A stretch of DNA of 64,000 bases from Calliopum simillimum (GCA_951812925.1 OX638370.1:112234897-112298896); one strand, 5' to 3'. Numbered from the stretch's first letter, positions 33,335-45,465 are shown. A program made the numbers and translations. The notes: a model not told the origin generated them from the sequence alone.

Positions 33335-34308
33335 GCCATACCACCTGTTCTGTAACAAAAACCAGCAACAGCCAACAACACCACCATCATCATCATCACC
33401 ACCACCACCAACAACAACCACCACATAACTACAACACTACGCAGGCTTTGACTGCCACGCCTACTACAATCCCTACTGCCTTCGCCAACAACAATAACAG
33501 CAACAGTTATAACAACAATTCCCTCAACTTTGAAAGCTTTATGATGGGTGAAGAAAGCTTCACATGTCCGCAATGCTTTCGCACTTATCGACGCCATGGC
33601 ACCTTGCGTCGTCATTTACGTCAAGAATGCGGCAAAGGCAAAAGTATGGTTTGTTCAGTTTGCGGACATCGTACTAAACGCGCTGATCATTTACGCCAAC
33701 ATGTACGCAAAAAGCATCCAGAAATTGCATTGCGTTCATTGTTTCGTCGACCGACGACAAGTCAACTACAAATGCAGCAACAACAGCAACAGCAATTGCA
33801 ACGTGCCACAGCAACAAGTATTTTACAGCAACAACTGCAAGAACAGCAGCAGCGACATCAACATCAAAGAGACAAAAACAGCAGCAGCAATGCATTAAAT
33901 TTAAAAGCTTCCTCTTCCTCTACTGCAACTGTGACATCATCGTCACCGTTAGTTGTTGGCGATGATGATGACGACGACGAAGATGACGATGATGATAATA
34001 TTGATAATGAAGATGTTGATGCAAATACTGCTAACGACAATGTTGCTGTTGCTATAGCTGCTGCTAATTCTGGTGGTGGTGATGCTGTTATTGTTGATCT
34101 TGCAGATGACGATGTTGCTGATAGTAGCGGTGGTGGTCCAACTGCATCGCCACCTTTGCCAACAACACATCCAAATTTGTATCAGCAACAATTGCATCAG
34201 CAAGCATTACAACAATTGCAGCAGCAATTCCATCAGCAACAATTGCAAAAGCAACAACAGCAGTCTTTGTCATCGGCCAGTGATGATAAATTTAGTTTTA
34301 TTACGTAA
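33335..34308 (+). CDS. lola: lola tail M8, poly-His / C2HC + C2H2 / Gln-rich exon
   Basis: Acceptor caaatttcag ends at 33334 and the split codon gives Gly. The frame is open from there, longer than from the internal ATG at 33448. It begins HTTCSVTKTSN..., has a run of ten His at 33379-33408, then an Asn/Thr-rich part. Finger 1 is CPQCFRTYRRHGTLRRHLRQ-EC and finger 2 is CSVCGHRTKRADHLRQHVRK-KH. The C-terminal ~190 residues are Gln-rich, with a block of Asp/Glu and a Val/Ala-rich acidic patch, ending DDKFSFIT. Such low-complexity tails are typical of fly transcription factors. It is the longest tail after M12 and M9, with about 323 codons. Confidence 0.9.
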
Positions 34309-34499
34309 TAAGGCTTTTTTTTAATTGCTCTGCATTGAGATGATATAGAGGAGGAAAAAGTAATGTAAGGAATTTTGTAGAAAATGATTTTGCGCTCAAA
34401 AAGTAAAAGCGAAAAAACGTGTTAGCAGAGGTTTTAAGGTATCGACTATAGAAAATTTTAAAAGTCCTTCGAGGTTTTTGTACGCTGAGGTGGTCTCTT

Positions 34500-34865
34500 G
34501 AACAGTTTTTGAATTTTTGGTCTGATGAACATTTTATGAACTTTTTTGAATTTTGGTCTGATTAACATTTTTTGAATTTCGGTCTCATGAACAATTTTTG
34601 AATTTTGGTCTGATGAACATTTTTTGAATTTTGGTCTGATGAACAATTTTTGAATTTTGGTCTGATGAACAATTTTTGAATTTTAGTCTGATGAACATTT
34701 TATGAACTTTTTTGAATATTGGTCTGATGAACAATTTTTGAATTTTGGTCGGATGAACAATTTTTGGAATTTTGTCTGATTGACATTTTTTTGTGAGTAA
34801 GTGCTTTGAAGAATTTTTTTTTTTTAATTTTGGTCTGTTGACATTTTTTGAATTTTGATCGGACT
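34500..34865. repeat. Minisatellite, about 13 units of 26 bp
   Basis: Unit tttttgaattttggtctgat followed by gaacaa, tandemly repeated with point changes. It starts 190 bases after the M8 stop. The minus-strand frame across it is repeat translation only. Confidence 0.9.
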
Positions 34866-34869
34866 AAAA

Positions 34870-35920
34870 TGATTGGAGTTGTAGAAAAGAAGGACGGAAA
34901 TACCGAAAGTAATCAGGCTTGTTATCAGTTCCGATCAGAATCGAAATTGAATCCGATTTTAGGTGTAGGTGCTCTGCATTTCGATATTGAACATCACGTT
35001 AGAATTATGTTTCAGTAAATCGCATTGAAGTAGCCAATTTCGTTTTTTGAAACGAAGAGCACCTTAAGATTGATTCCATTCCGATTAAGATTGAAATCAG
35101 AATCAAGAACATGCCTCAATATGTTTAAGTCCAACCGAAATTTTAGTAAATAACAAAAACTGAAGAAAAACCGACGCGACATTTATTCATGTCAAGGTGA
35201 AAGTCTAACTAGTAAAATTTTCTATGAATCGAAATCTTAAAGTTTCTATGTCTCTCAATCCAAAGTGCAATCCGGAGCATAGCTCAGAAAACAATAAACA
35301 ATACTAGCAATGGAGTTGTTACTCCAAAAATCCAAACTAGAACAAAGTACTAACCAAAGAAAATGGCAGATTAATGCATTTAAAAATTTAACTAAACCTG
35401 AACAAGCAGGACAAACTATTAAACTATATTTAACACAATAACAAAATTATTGTGGCAACAACGTGTTTTTACAATTACATTTATGTATAATTATTAGCAT
35501 TTGTTATGGAAATAGCTACAATTCAAAGGTATTTACTCAGTCAGGCATTATGCGAGTAAAAGATGGGCGTTGGAGAAGTTCTTGCATATGTTTTTTTTCT
35601 TTTTGTAATTTGTAGCGATATTTCGAAATAATGGGTCTTTCATGAATTTGTCTAGAAACTCTCAAGAATATATTTCTTTCTGGAGAAGGAGTATTGTGAA
35701 CGTTTTGAGAATGAAAATTCCATTTCCGGAATAAGTTTAAATTATTTTTTTTTTTCCAAATATCTTTAAATAAAAAACTACTCTGCTAGTTTCCATAGCA
35801 GAGGTTAAAAAAAAAAACAAAAAAATAAAAAAAATACATACGTTTAAATTTAATTAAAAAACAACCAAAACAGAGTAACATTACAAAATTGGTGATAGTC
35901 TACGAGTTCAGCCATACATA
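34870..35920 (+). other. lola: Inter-module region, no gene seen
   Basis: Unique-looking AT-rich DNA. No splice-supported frame. Confidence 0.45.
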
Positions 35921-35923
35921 ATA

Positions 35924-37376
35924 CAGCTGTGTGCGAAATAATAGCAGTGCTAAGTGACTAACCATAGAGTTTTATCTACTTTAACCAACAAATAAAATTA
36001 AAATATTTGATAGTCAAAATGTGTGTCGTTACAACGCTGTTTTAAAAACATATTTGATTGGTGTATAATTAACAACCTACAAAATCTCTGTGATATTTTC
36101 CACTATGCAGTGATTTTTCATTGTGTAAAATATAAGCAGTGCGATCAAAGTAAGTTCAGCTTATAAGTTGATGTGGAAGCCAAAAGATCGACCATAATGT
36201 TTTATGTTGAGAACGAGTTTACTTCATCCCAACGTCTTAAAATAAAATCATAAAAATTCATACTTTAAAAACAATGGGCCGAACAATGCATTGTCCTTGT
36301 GAGAAGCGCGAAAAAATAAAGAAGCTGTTTTATAAAGGCATATCCTGGAAATTTATTCTGCATTTTTCGAGCAACTCTGCAAAAATGATATCGAACGTCA
36401 AAAAATTGGGTCAAAACACCAGAAGTAAGGGACCGAAAACAAGCTTTTTCTAAACCATAGCGTGTAAGAAATCCTTTTTGGTCTCCAAAAAATATTAAAG
36501 AGGAGTTGAATCTGGTTGTTGTGGTCTCTTCAATAATTAGAAAAAAAAAACTCATTCGAGCCAAGCTCTTTCGCAGAAGTCCTAGAAGAGTGACCCTTCT
36601 TCACCCATGGCATTGATGAATAATTACCAGAATAAAATTAAAATTAGCAAAATATCATATTAATTTGTCAGCTTGGAAATGGCACAAGATTTTACGGTCC
36701 CACGAAACAAAAATAATATTGGTTGGCTCTAGAGGACACACACATTATATTCTAAGATTTGAAACTCCATTTGATTCTAAATATGTTTCCAGGACGGTGA
36801 AGCATGGCGGCACTAAAATAAATGTTTGAGAATGCTTCTCATACTTAAGTATAGGTCCGTTTTAGAGAGTAAAAAATACTATCGATGCTCCTTTATATGC
36901 ACAAATGATGGAGTCAACCATGTTGTCCTATGCTGAGTGGGAAATGCCGCTGAAATTTGTGTATCCAGCAAAGCAAAGATCCAAAATACATCAGCAGCAA
37001 GATGGAAAGATATTCCTGTCGAGAAATTCCAACGTCTGATTGATTCCATGCCTCGAAGATACTATTCAAAAAGGATCAATCCACAACATATTGACCATTT
37101 AATTTTACTTTATGTTTTTTCTTTGGAATTGCGACTTTCCCACTAACTTTTTCTCGTAAAATCTTAGGTACTGCTATTGTTTTTCACATTGAAATTTTTG
37201 GTCATTTTAGAATTTGCCGTTCTTTAAAGAGGACGCAACCTAATATTATGGATATTAACATTTATGCATAAACTAATAAAATGAAGTGAAAAAATTCAAT
37301 ACGTTGGTATTTGTGAACGTGTTTTTCAATGTAAAGTTTTCATTATATACCACTGCTATTATTTCACACACAGCTG
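35924..37376 (+). mobile_element. Tc1-like transposon, decayed
   Basis: Inverted ends CAGCTGTGTGCGAAATAATA on the left and the matching inverse at 37351-37376, flanked by TA on both sides. Total 1453 bp. Readable transposase fragments on the + strand: TVKHGGTKINV near 36795 and YAEWEMPLKFVYPAKQR near 36930. A further frame holds RWKDIPVEKFQRLIDSMPRR at 37000-37060. These are the TVKHGG, MPxxxxFQQDNxPxHTS and SMPxR blocks of Tc1-like enzymes, with the QQDN catalytic block lost. Multiple frameshifts are present. Confidence 0.88.
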
Positions 37377-37379
37377 TAT

Positions 37380-39148
37380 ATTCGCGCTTCGAATAAATGT
37401 ACTGTTAAAAAAATTGGAGAATAAATTCTTACAACAAAATTCAAAATATTCCCTTTCAAATTATTGCCGATCACTTTAATTTCCAGAGAATTTTGCCCTT
37501 CCAGAAAATTATTATTATTAATGCTCTTCAGCTTAAGTTTTTCTTTTTTCAAACAAAATCATGTAGGAAATCGATATAACACTTAAAAACAATTTCTTGA
37601 ATACTATTGTAAGTGCACTTTTTTATTAATTCTTATTAACATTCTCAAGGATGTGAAAGAGTTTGTGCCATGTTGTAGTAAAAGGAAATAGAGCATTTTG
37701 ATACGTTGTATTTTTTGTATACAAATTTGATGAAAGCATACAAATCAAATTCATAATACACCGACAGGTGCCTGTGCATGTGATCACATGCAGCAGTTAA
37801 CTCATCTTAGTTTGCCATATGGCTTTACTTAATTCAAATTAGTGTTAAAATGTTGCTTTACATACTTTAATGCCGAATTTTGTATGGAAGAAATTAAGTC
37901 ACAGAGTAGGGTTTTTTGAACTTCAAAATAAATGAAATAAAACAAAAATTTATAGTGTTAGAAGAAAAAGTATTTCTTATTCGCGATTTCACTGGCATTG
38001 CAATGAAGTCAAGTCAATGAAAAACATTTCATTGGCATTGAATGTATAATTCCTAATGCAAGTTTAGTTTGTAAGCATTGAAAATGATGCATGTCTAGGA
38101 AGGCTCAATTTTTGATCGCTGAAAGTATGCGACATTACAATTTCCATTTCAATTAAGTTGTGATTAGATGCCGTTGCCAAAATAATACCTTATGGATAAT
38201 ACCATAAAAGAAGTAGTAGCAAAAGTAGCAGTAATGAGTAAAAAAAAGCGTTGTGTGCGGAAAACCGACTATTTTTTTCAATTGTATTTTTATTTTTACA
38301 AAAAATTAACAATTTTTTTTCTTTTATATAATATATAAATACATATATACGAGTATATACTAAAAAAAAATAAGTAAACAAAATTCTTTTTTTATACATG
38401 CAAAATTTTATTTAAAAGTTTTCAATAAAAAATATTTTTTAATAATTAAAAAAAAAAAATCTAAAAAATAAATAAAATTGTGTTTAAAATTTTTACAATT
38501 TGTTAGGTTACAGTTGACATTTTTGTTTCACACAGCAAAAAAAAAAAAAAAAAAATATATATTTTGCATGTGCTCTCAGCGTTAGCCACTTTAAAACAGA
38601 GACAGCCTAAATTTTGATGTGAAAGAGCAATTTTTTTTTTTCTATTTTTAAATTAAGGTTTTCTTTGCTGTACACTTTTAAAAATAATTTATTTTTTAAG
38701 TGTAAAATTCTGTTGCTATTTTTTTATATGTACTCGAAATTTAATTTTTCATTTATGCTAATTTTAAAAAAACTATATGGTAAATAACAACAACAGCAAA
38801 TAACCGAAACTTGTAAATTTTATTTCTTTTGGTGTGTTTTTCCTACCTCATTTTTTTTGTTGTAATATTATTTTTCGCAGTGTAAGCGGCGGTGAGGTTA
38901 TTTTTTGTTCTATTTTTTATTTATTTTTTATACAAACTTTAACTTAAAACTTTATTTTATTGTTTTAATTTCAATGTTTAACTTATCATTACAAAATATC
39001 AAAAACAACAGAAACAAAACATTTATTTAATTACACTGAAAAAATACAACTAAAAAAAGAAACACTCCCAACTGCCTTAAAAAAAAAAAAAAAATTAAAT
39101 AAAACTCCATCCACAAAAATCAATGCCAAATCATCATCAATTTTTCAG
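37380..39148 (+). other. lola: Intron before tail M9
   Basis: AT-rich with several poly(A)/poly(T) runs. Ends in ttttttcag. No gene or mobile element recognised. Confidence 0.5.
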
Positions 39149-40023
39149 ATTTGCGGACGTTATATAATATTGCGACAGCAGCAGCCGCTGTTGTAGCTGC
39201 GGCAGCAGCATCCACATCATCATCATCTACCACCGCTAGCAACAATACAATGACTCCAACAACAGCTGCAGTAGGTGGTGACATGCAACAGTTTATCAAC
39301 AACTGCAATAACAATAACAGCAACATTGCTGCTGCGCTCAATACAAGTACAACAAAAACACCAACGCCGCTATCAACAGCGTCAACGCCAACAAATTCTC
39401 TTAGCGATATATATGAGCCTGAAATTACCATAAGAAAAATGTATAAATGTTGCACGTTACGACAACAGCAGCAGCAACATGCAGCTAATAATGCAGCAGC
39501 AGCAGCAACGTCAGCTAGCAGCGCTGCAATATGCAGTGGTTGTCAAATGTCAGCAGCGGCAGCAGCTGCTGCTGCTTCATTTCAATTGGCAAATTTTATT
39601 GGTTCCACTATGTTATTACCTAGTGCTGCTACTGCAGCACAACCAACATCAACGTCAGCAACAACAGCAGCAGGGGCAGCTGCAACGAATTCAACTACTG
39701 GTAGTAGCAATCAGTTGACATCGCCAATAACAAATGCTGCTGCGGCAGCGCTAATATCACAATTGCCGCAACAACTTTTGGCAGTAACAAAAAAGTTGCC
39801 CACCTCTACAGCAGCAACAGTAGCAGCTGTAACACGTTTAAGTAACAAACATAACTTGGCTAGCAATAAAATTGCCAACAGTAGCAGTAGCAGCAATTTG
39901 CAAATACCAAAGAAAAGCACTGTGCAATTTCACTGTGAATTTTGCTCCTTTTCATGCTCTTGGAAGTATGATCTTAAATTACATTTACGGCAAAAGCACG
40001 GCATACACAATAAGAAAATGTGA
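39149..40023 (+). CDS. lola: lola tail M9, Ala/Ser/Thr-rich with a single C2H2 finger
   Basis: Acceptor atttttcag ends at 39148 and the split codon gives Asp, then LRTLYNIATAAAAVVAAAAA. The ~291-codon tail is Ala-, Ser-, Thr- and Asn-rich (CAG/GCA-type repeats). It includes a Cys-containing patch YKCCTLRQQQQ and AAICSGCQMS in the middle. Only the last 30 residues form a finger: CEFCSFSCSWKYDLKLHLRQ-KH. It then ends GIHNKKM. There is no C2HC partner finger, unlike most tails. One-finger Lola isoforms are known in flies as far as I recall. The frame has no stop despite many triplet repeats, which supports coding. Confidence 0.88.
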
Positions 40024-40389
40024 AGCGGCAGCAGCAAATGTTGCAGCAGCTACAAATAAACAAGGCTAACTAGCTAGGCATTCAAATTGTTATAAATAAT
40101 GTTGACTATTTTTATTGGAATATGTATAGTTTTTTGTTGTGTTTATTTATTTTGCTTTAATTTGTATCTATGTTTATCAAAAACCACTTTGTTCTAGCAG
40201 CACATAACAGTGAAACAAACTCATGATAATTGGGATATTTGAGCGATATTTGTTATGCTCATGCAAGAAGAAAATCTTGAATGAAATCTCTATAGCTTTG
40301 TTTTCCTATCAGTTCTGTGATCTCAGTTATCCTTGCTTTAAAGTGCAGAGAACGCTTTTTTTTAGATATATCTAGGACAAAGTGTAACT

Positions 40390-40605
40390 CACATTTACGA
40401 ACGGCATAGGATAGTCGTAGTCTTCCTCATTATTAAACCTTACCTTTTGATCTTTCCAGTGTGATCATTACTTTTCGAGATACAATCCATTGAAGTAAAG
40501 TTAAAGGTATCTCAACTGCATAAATTATAATATAGACCTTTACATGGAATTGCGATACCTTTACTTCGAATGATGATATCTCTGAAAGTGATTTTTCAAT
40601 TGGAA
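40390..40605. repeat. Degenerate foldback, family A copy 1
   Basis: Blocks attaaaccttaccttttgat and 'aattggaaaaagtttaaagt', and the central 'ggtatctcaactg..ttacatggaattgcgatacctt', are related to 49755-49970. Confidence 0.5.
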
Positions 40606-41027
40606 AAAGTTTAAAGTAGAGTTAACTGAAGAATGTAGGGGCTATTCTCGCCGTTAGAAAAAGTGTACTACACTACTGTCTAAATGTGCGCCACATCTAA
40701 GTCTTATAAAAGTATTTCTTCCTATTTTACAGTAAGGATAACTGGAATCTCAGACCTGATAGAAAAAAACAGTTATCAGACTCGAAATCAGTGACCTCGA
40801 AATTATCAAGAAAAGTGATTGAGATCTCATTCAAAGTTGCGTGTTTTTTTCAGCCAAACATTTGCATATTTTGATTCTTATTCCTAATGAAAAACCGTTT
40901 TTTTTAGTTATTATAGATTTTATATTTTTGATTCATAGTATCCATAAGTTTTTATTATTAAATATCTTATCTTATTTTGTCCATCAGATATATTCCAATT
41001 GCAACAGCAACTTTCTGTATCCCTTAG

Positions 41028-41522
41028 AGGCCTGCACAAGACGTCTTGTTGAAGTTTTAAAACATTTCGTTTCAAAATACTTTGTCTTTTACTCGCTTTT
41101 TATTAATCAAATACTTCAGTTCAGTGTCGCGTGCAAAGTTCTTGGCAGCATTTGGATATGAAAGAAGAAATAACAAATACTGAAGAGAACTGTCTTGTTT
41201 GATTTGCTTCAGTTCAGTTAAGTTCATATACTGTAGTTGTAGTGTACACTTTCGCTCTATTTTTGTGCCTCTCTTGTTCACGCTCTCGCGAAAACGTATG
41301 CAAGCAACTACAATGCTGCGTTATCAGTGAGTTGCAAGTATTACCATATTATAAATTTTATTGTAGTTTTTCAATTCGTTCGTTTTACGCTGACCTGAAG
41401 TATTTGTGTAAAATACAGCACACTGAAGGTTTCAATCTTGAATTTCAGATACATAAATTCAGTGTAAAATGTGCGGGTAAAGAAAAGTACGCTATACTTT
41501 CAGATGTCTTATGCAGGCCTCT
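41028..41522. mobile_element. Long-TIR MITE, copy 4 (reference copy)
   Basis: Ends AGGCCTGCACAAGACGTCTT and the inverse 'gatgtcttatgcaggcct'. Subterminal arms repeat 'aatacttcagttcagtgt' motifs. The centre is 'ctgtagttgtagtgtacact'. 495 bp, no transposase. Copies at 17925, 26215 and 28243. Confidence 0.75.
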
Positions 41523-42111
41523 TCTTTGTTTCGATAAAAATAATTATAGTTGAGATTTTTTCGGAACATAAAGCATCTTCTACGACTAAAGATATTAGTA
41601 TTTGCTGATTATGTAGCTGTGCTTAGCTTCTATAAAAAGAGAACGTAATGATAATTACTGAACGAAGATAATAAAAATCTTAATTATTGGTTATTAAAAA
41701 TACTTGTTATTTAAGTTTTGTGCAAGTTTATTTTTATTCTTTTATCATTCGTTTGTCATCAATGTCTTACGTTGCTAGCATAAAGTGGGGCTAAATTGAA
41801 AAAAATAATCTAAATCAATTTGTAAACTATTTTTTCTTTGGCAATTCGTTGTTGCCAATATCATTTTCTCTATTCAATTTAATCAAAATATACTTATTGT
41901 GCAGTAATCTTTTTAAACAAAAAATTATACTTACTTGCTCTTGCGTCGTCAAAACATTGCTCTTTTTAGCTTGAAAAATGTTGCTTTTTTTATACTGCAA
42001 TAACTTTTCATGTTTTTTTTTTTTAAAAAAAAGTCTTTATTCTTAAAAATTGAGCAACAATTTTCTTATTCCATTTTTGTTTTGTTTTGTTCTCACTTCA
42101 TATTGAGCCAG

Positions 42112-42704
42112 TTGTGTATATCGTTAAGGAAAGTCTTGTCACAGATGACGACGACGACGATGATGATGATGATGACACTGATTATGAGGCAGTTATTTAT
42201 GCAGTTAATAATGATGAAAACGAACTCACAACCGCCGCATCTAAAGAAATCAAAACTGAACCATGTACTGATACTGTTAATAACACTGAAGAAAATTCTA
42301 ATGATGAGGATTCTGATCCATTATTACAACCATTATCCATTATGAATGATATGCCAATAATAGATAAAAAACGTATTTTTGTTAAACGCGATCTTTTCCA
42401 TAGTCAATGCAAAAGGAAACTATACAAACATCGTTCTTGTCAACGTGGTAGACCAACACCATCAACACCTATGGAAGCAGCTGCATTACTTGCCAACGAT
42501 ACAACCCGTCGATTTCTTTGTAATAAATGTAATGAAAAATCATATACATTATTGTGTAATTTATCACGTCATCAGCGTGTCGAATGTCAGAAAGAACCAA
42601 AATTTGCATGTCCAGTGTGTCAAAGCAGATTTTACTATCGCAGCACTATGGTGCAACATGCCAAAGTAGTACATAAGGTTACGCCTACGACAACTTTTGA
42701 GTAG
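42112..42704 (+). CDS. lola: lola tail M10, acidic + C2HC + C2H2
   Basis: Two phase-1 acceptors are possible. One is gagccag ending at 42111, giving VVYIVKESLVTDDDD. The other is gtcacag ending at 42144, giving D then DDDD. I prefer the first because of its pyrimidine tract, and both keep frame. The tail has an eleven-Asp run, the SUMO-type motif I-K-T-E at 42249-42260, and a basic segment KKRIFVKRDLF. Finger 1 is CNKCNEKSYTLLCNLSRHQR-VEC (C-x2-C-x13-H-x4-C, one residue longer than usual). Finger 2 is CPVCQSRFYYRSTMVQHAKV-VH. It is paralogous to M11. No AATAAA close by, the first is near 43103. Confidence 0.9.
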
Positions 42705-43638
42705 AAAAAAAAACTTTTTTATTTAATATTTTTATTTGCAGTGCCAAAAATAAACGCTTAGATCTGTAGAGCCTTAAGCGACCACTTACAAGTTTATTGC
42801 GCTTTTTCAGCCACTTATTGAACATTGTTTTCTTATAAAGATTTAAAAAGTAAATGCAAAAATTCAAGTCATTTCAGTCTTAGATCATATCGATGTGAAA
42901 ATATCTGAATTTTAAATTTTTATAATTTCTCTAATATTCTATATGGAGCAAAGCAACTTTGATCACTTGTTCCTTCAATTTCTTTAAAAGATTTTCCCTT
43001 TCGTTGAGACATTGAATTTATTTAATTTGTAAAACATTTGTATGTCGTTTTTACAAACATAAAATAATTCTTAATTTTATTTATTTTTTTATTTTATTTA
43101 AAAATAAACAGAGCTAGTATGACTTAAAGTTAAAAATATGTTCTTTTTCAATCAAATAGAATTCTTTCTTCAAAAGAGCTACGACTTCCTTTTTATATTC
43201 AAGAAATTCAAGAGCAAACAGTGCATTTCCTAAATGTATATACATATACTATAATATAAGACATATAAGCGTTTAAAAATTTTATTTTTTAATGAATATA
43301 AATAAAAAATTTATTTTAAGTTTTTGAAAAAACTAATTTGTTGTAAATAAATATGTTAAATTTATGTATGTATATAAAGAAAAACATATTGCAAACTAAA
43401 TATTATATTAATAATTTAATGTAAATGAGTTTTGTAAATTACATTTATTTTATATGAATTTATTTTAAAATAATATAAATTAAAACAACTGCAAAAACCC
43501 AGTTTTTTAACTTAAAAGGTATATAAATATTATATTAGTTACTTTTAAAAACAAAAATTTCAGCAAAAGGGTGAAAACATTGCAAAGAGAGTTTTTATTC
43601 CTTTAATTGGAAAGAAAAAACTCTCACTCTTTATTACA
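42705..43638 (+). other. lola: 3' flank of M10, no gene seen
   Basis: AT-rich sequence, with AATAAA at 43103-43108 as a possible poly(A) signal. Confidence 0.4.
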
Positions 43639-43639
43639 A

Positions 43640-43763
43640 GTGATGGGACGTCTAACCAAAAATCCATTAATATACATACCTGTAGATTAATTGACGATAT
43701 AATTAAATCGTATGAAAATAATCGATTATTAATCGTTTTTCTGTTAAGCCTCCCATCACTACT
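43640..43763. mobile_element. Short MITE with AGTGATGGGA ends
   Basis: Ends aagtgatgggacgtc and 'cctcccatcactac' are inverted, about 124 bp apart. They are hAT-like in sequence. No clear 8-bp target duplication. Confidence 0.55.
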
Positions 43764-44046
43764 TATGACTCACAACTTTGGTGGTTAGCAATGTTCTTCA
43801 ATTTATAGTGGGAATTGAAAATGTTGCTCACTTATCTACAAAGTAACACTGAAATGTTACACTTAAAATAGGCGTTGTGCTTTTGACGCTTATATACAAT
43901 TGTGTTAATCTACAAATTGCGATAACGGTGCATCGTACGATAAAAGGTACTATGCAGAATCAAATAAATTTCATTTTATGTAAAAAAAATGCATGGTACC
44001 CATTTAGAAATTACTTAAAAGGCGATAAACTTAAGAAAATCGATTT

Positions 44047-44305
44047 TGTAGCGGATTCATTATTTTCTACTTCTATATATTTACCGATATAACACACTTG
44101 AATTCATTCGAACTTAAAATCTTCAACAGAGAAATACCAAATTTAATTTAAATAAAATAAAAGCAATTTCAATTATAAAGGAAAAAAAGAGAACTAACCC
44201 TTTACATTTGGCGCCCAATGTGGGGATCCAAATGCAAGGCAATAGTTCTTTAAATTTCCTTTTTAGTAAAAAACGGCTTTTTACTTTTTAAATGAGTGTA
44301 TACTC
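44047..44305. mobile_element. Inverted-arm element with tRNA-Lys PBS-like centre, copy 3
   Basis: The left arm begins TGTAGCGG at 44047 with the 'ccgatataacacacttg' motif. The core at 44209-44230 starts TGGCGCCCAATGTGGGGA, a + strand PBS with two changes. The right arm is cut short near 44305. Confidence 0.65.
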
Positions 44306-44339
44306 GTCAAGGGTAATAACCCGATATAAATTTTACATT

Positions 44340-44465
44340 TCAGTGCTAAATTAACATTTGTATACTGTTAAATTAACATTTGTATACTGTTAAATTAACA
44401 TTTTTACACTGTTAAATTAACATTTTTACACTGTTAAATTAACATTTTTACACTGTTAATTTACA
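44340..44465. repeat. Tandem repeat, 23-bp unit, about 6 copies
   Basis: Unit gttaaattaacatttgtata followed by ct. The later units carry 'tttttacact'. Copies are almost identical. Confidence 0.95.
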
Positions 44466-44914
44466 TATTTTTTTGTCGTTGTGCTAATATTACATTTCTG
44501 GACATAGTAAAAATTTTATACCACCTTACGTAGTGTTTTACACTCTGGCGAGTCTTATTACTAACCACCAAAGTGTGCACAGTGGGTTAAATAAATGTTT
44601 TTCCATATACAATAGTTTAACGTTTAATTTTCATTTACATTTTTCTATTTTCTCTATACTTTCTGCTCTTTTACAATGAACATTTTTTTAACATTTATAA
44701 CTACGTAGTTAATTTTGCGTCCTTATTTGTGTGTTAATTTTTAAATTTTCCAAGTATATTACCATTTTTTTTTTAAATAAAAGTTTCTTTCCTTTTTTAA
44801 AACACCAACAATTCTAAAACAATTAAGAACGATGAAAAAAACCACTTCTATTGTTGTTTATTTTAACTGTGTACAATTTTGCCGGAATTTGTTATTTTTC
44901 TATTTTTTGCGCAG

Positions 44915-45465
44915 GCGCATCAGCACCACCACCAATAGCTAACAATTGTCAACTTGAAAACAGCAACAACAATACCACCAGCATCAGTAACTTGTCGAAT
45001 GCAACACTTTTGTTGATGAACGCAGCAGCACCACAAATTGTAACAACAAGAAGGGGGGCAACAATACCACGCACACCATCAACATCAACGATAACAACAC
45101 GTTCTGCACGTAAACGTGCAACACTGCGTCGCTCGACAAAAATTTATATAAAAAAAGATTTATTCAATAGAGAATTGCTCGAACAACAACAGCAGCAACA
45201 ACAACAACAGCAGCAGTCTCAACAAGAATATGTGCAGCAACAACAGCTACCGCAATCACAGCGCCCACCACAGCAACAGCAAAATTTTGCTTGTGATAAA
45301 TGCCCAAATAAATCATATAAATCATATGGTAGCTTAGCGCGTCATCAGCGTGTTGAATGTAATAAGGATCCACAACATTGTTGTGCCATTTGTTGTACAC
45401 GTTTTTATTATCGTGGCACATTAAAGTTGCATGTAGCGCGTGTGCATCACATTGATTTGCCATAG
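44915..45465 (+). CDS. lola: lola tail M11, Gln-rich + C2HC + C2H2
   Basis: Acceptor ttttttgcgcag ends at 44914 and the split codon gives Gly, then ASAPPPIANNCQLEN. A Thr/Arg-rich basic part (RRGATIPRTPSTSTITTRSA, RKRATLRRSTKIYIKKDLF) follows, then a Gln run. Finger 1 is CPNKSYKSYGSLARHQR-type with the full spacing C-x2-C-x13-H-x4-C, and finger 2 is CAICCTRFYYRGTLKLHVAR-VH. KIYIKKDLF parallels RIFVKRDLF of M10, and both share the x13 loop and the FYYR helix start, so M10 and M11 are a duplicate pair. AATAAA at 45540. Confidence 0.9.

Noticed and set aside
33331..34203. Minus-strand and alternate-frame ORFs over M8, M9 and M12
   Set aside because: Shadows caused by CAG/CAA-type triplet repeats in the real + strand exons.
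34458..34646. Minus-strand 62-residue frame with repeated IRPKFKK motifs
   Set aside because: It is a translation of the 26-bp minisatellite, no start context or splice support.
44340..44465. CRISPR-like array
   Set aside because: Units are contiguous with no spacers, and the host is a eukaryote.
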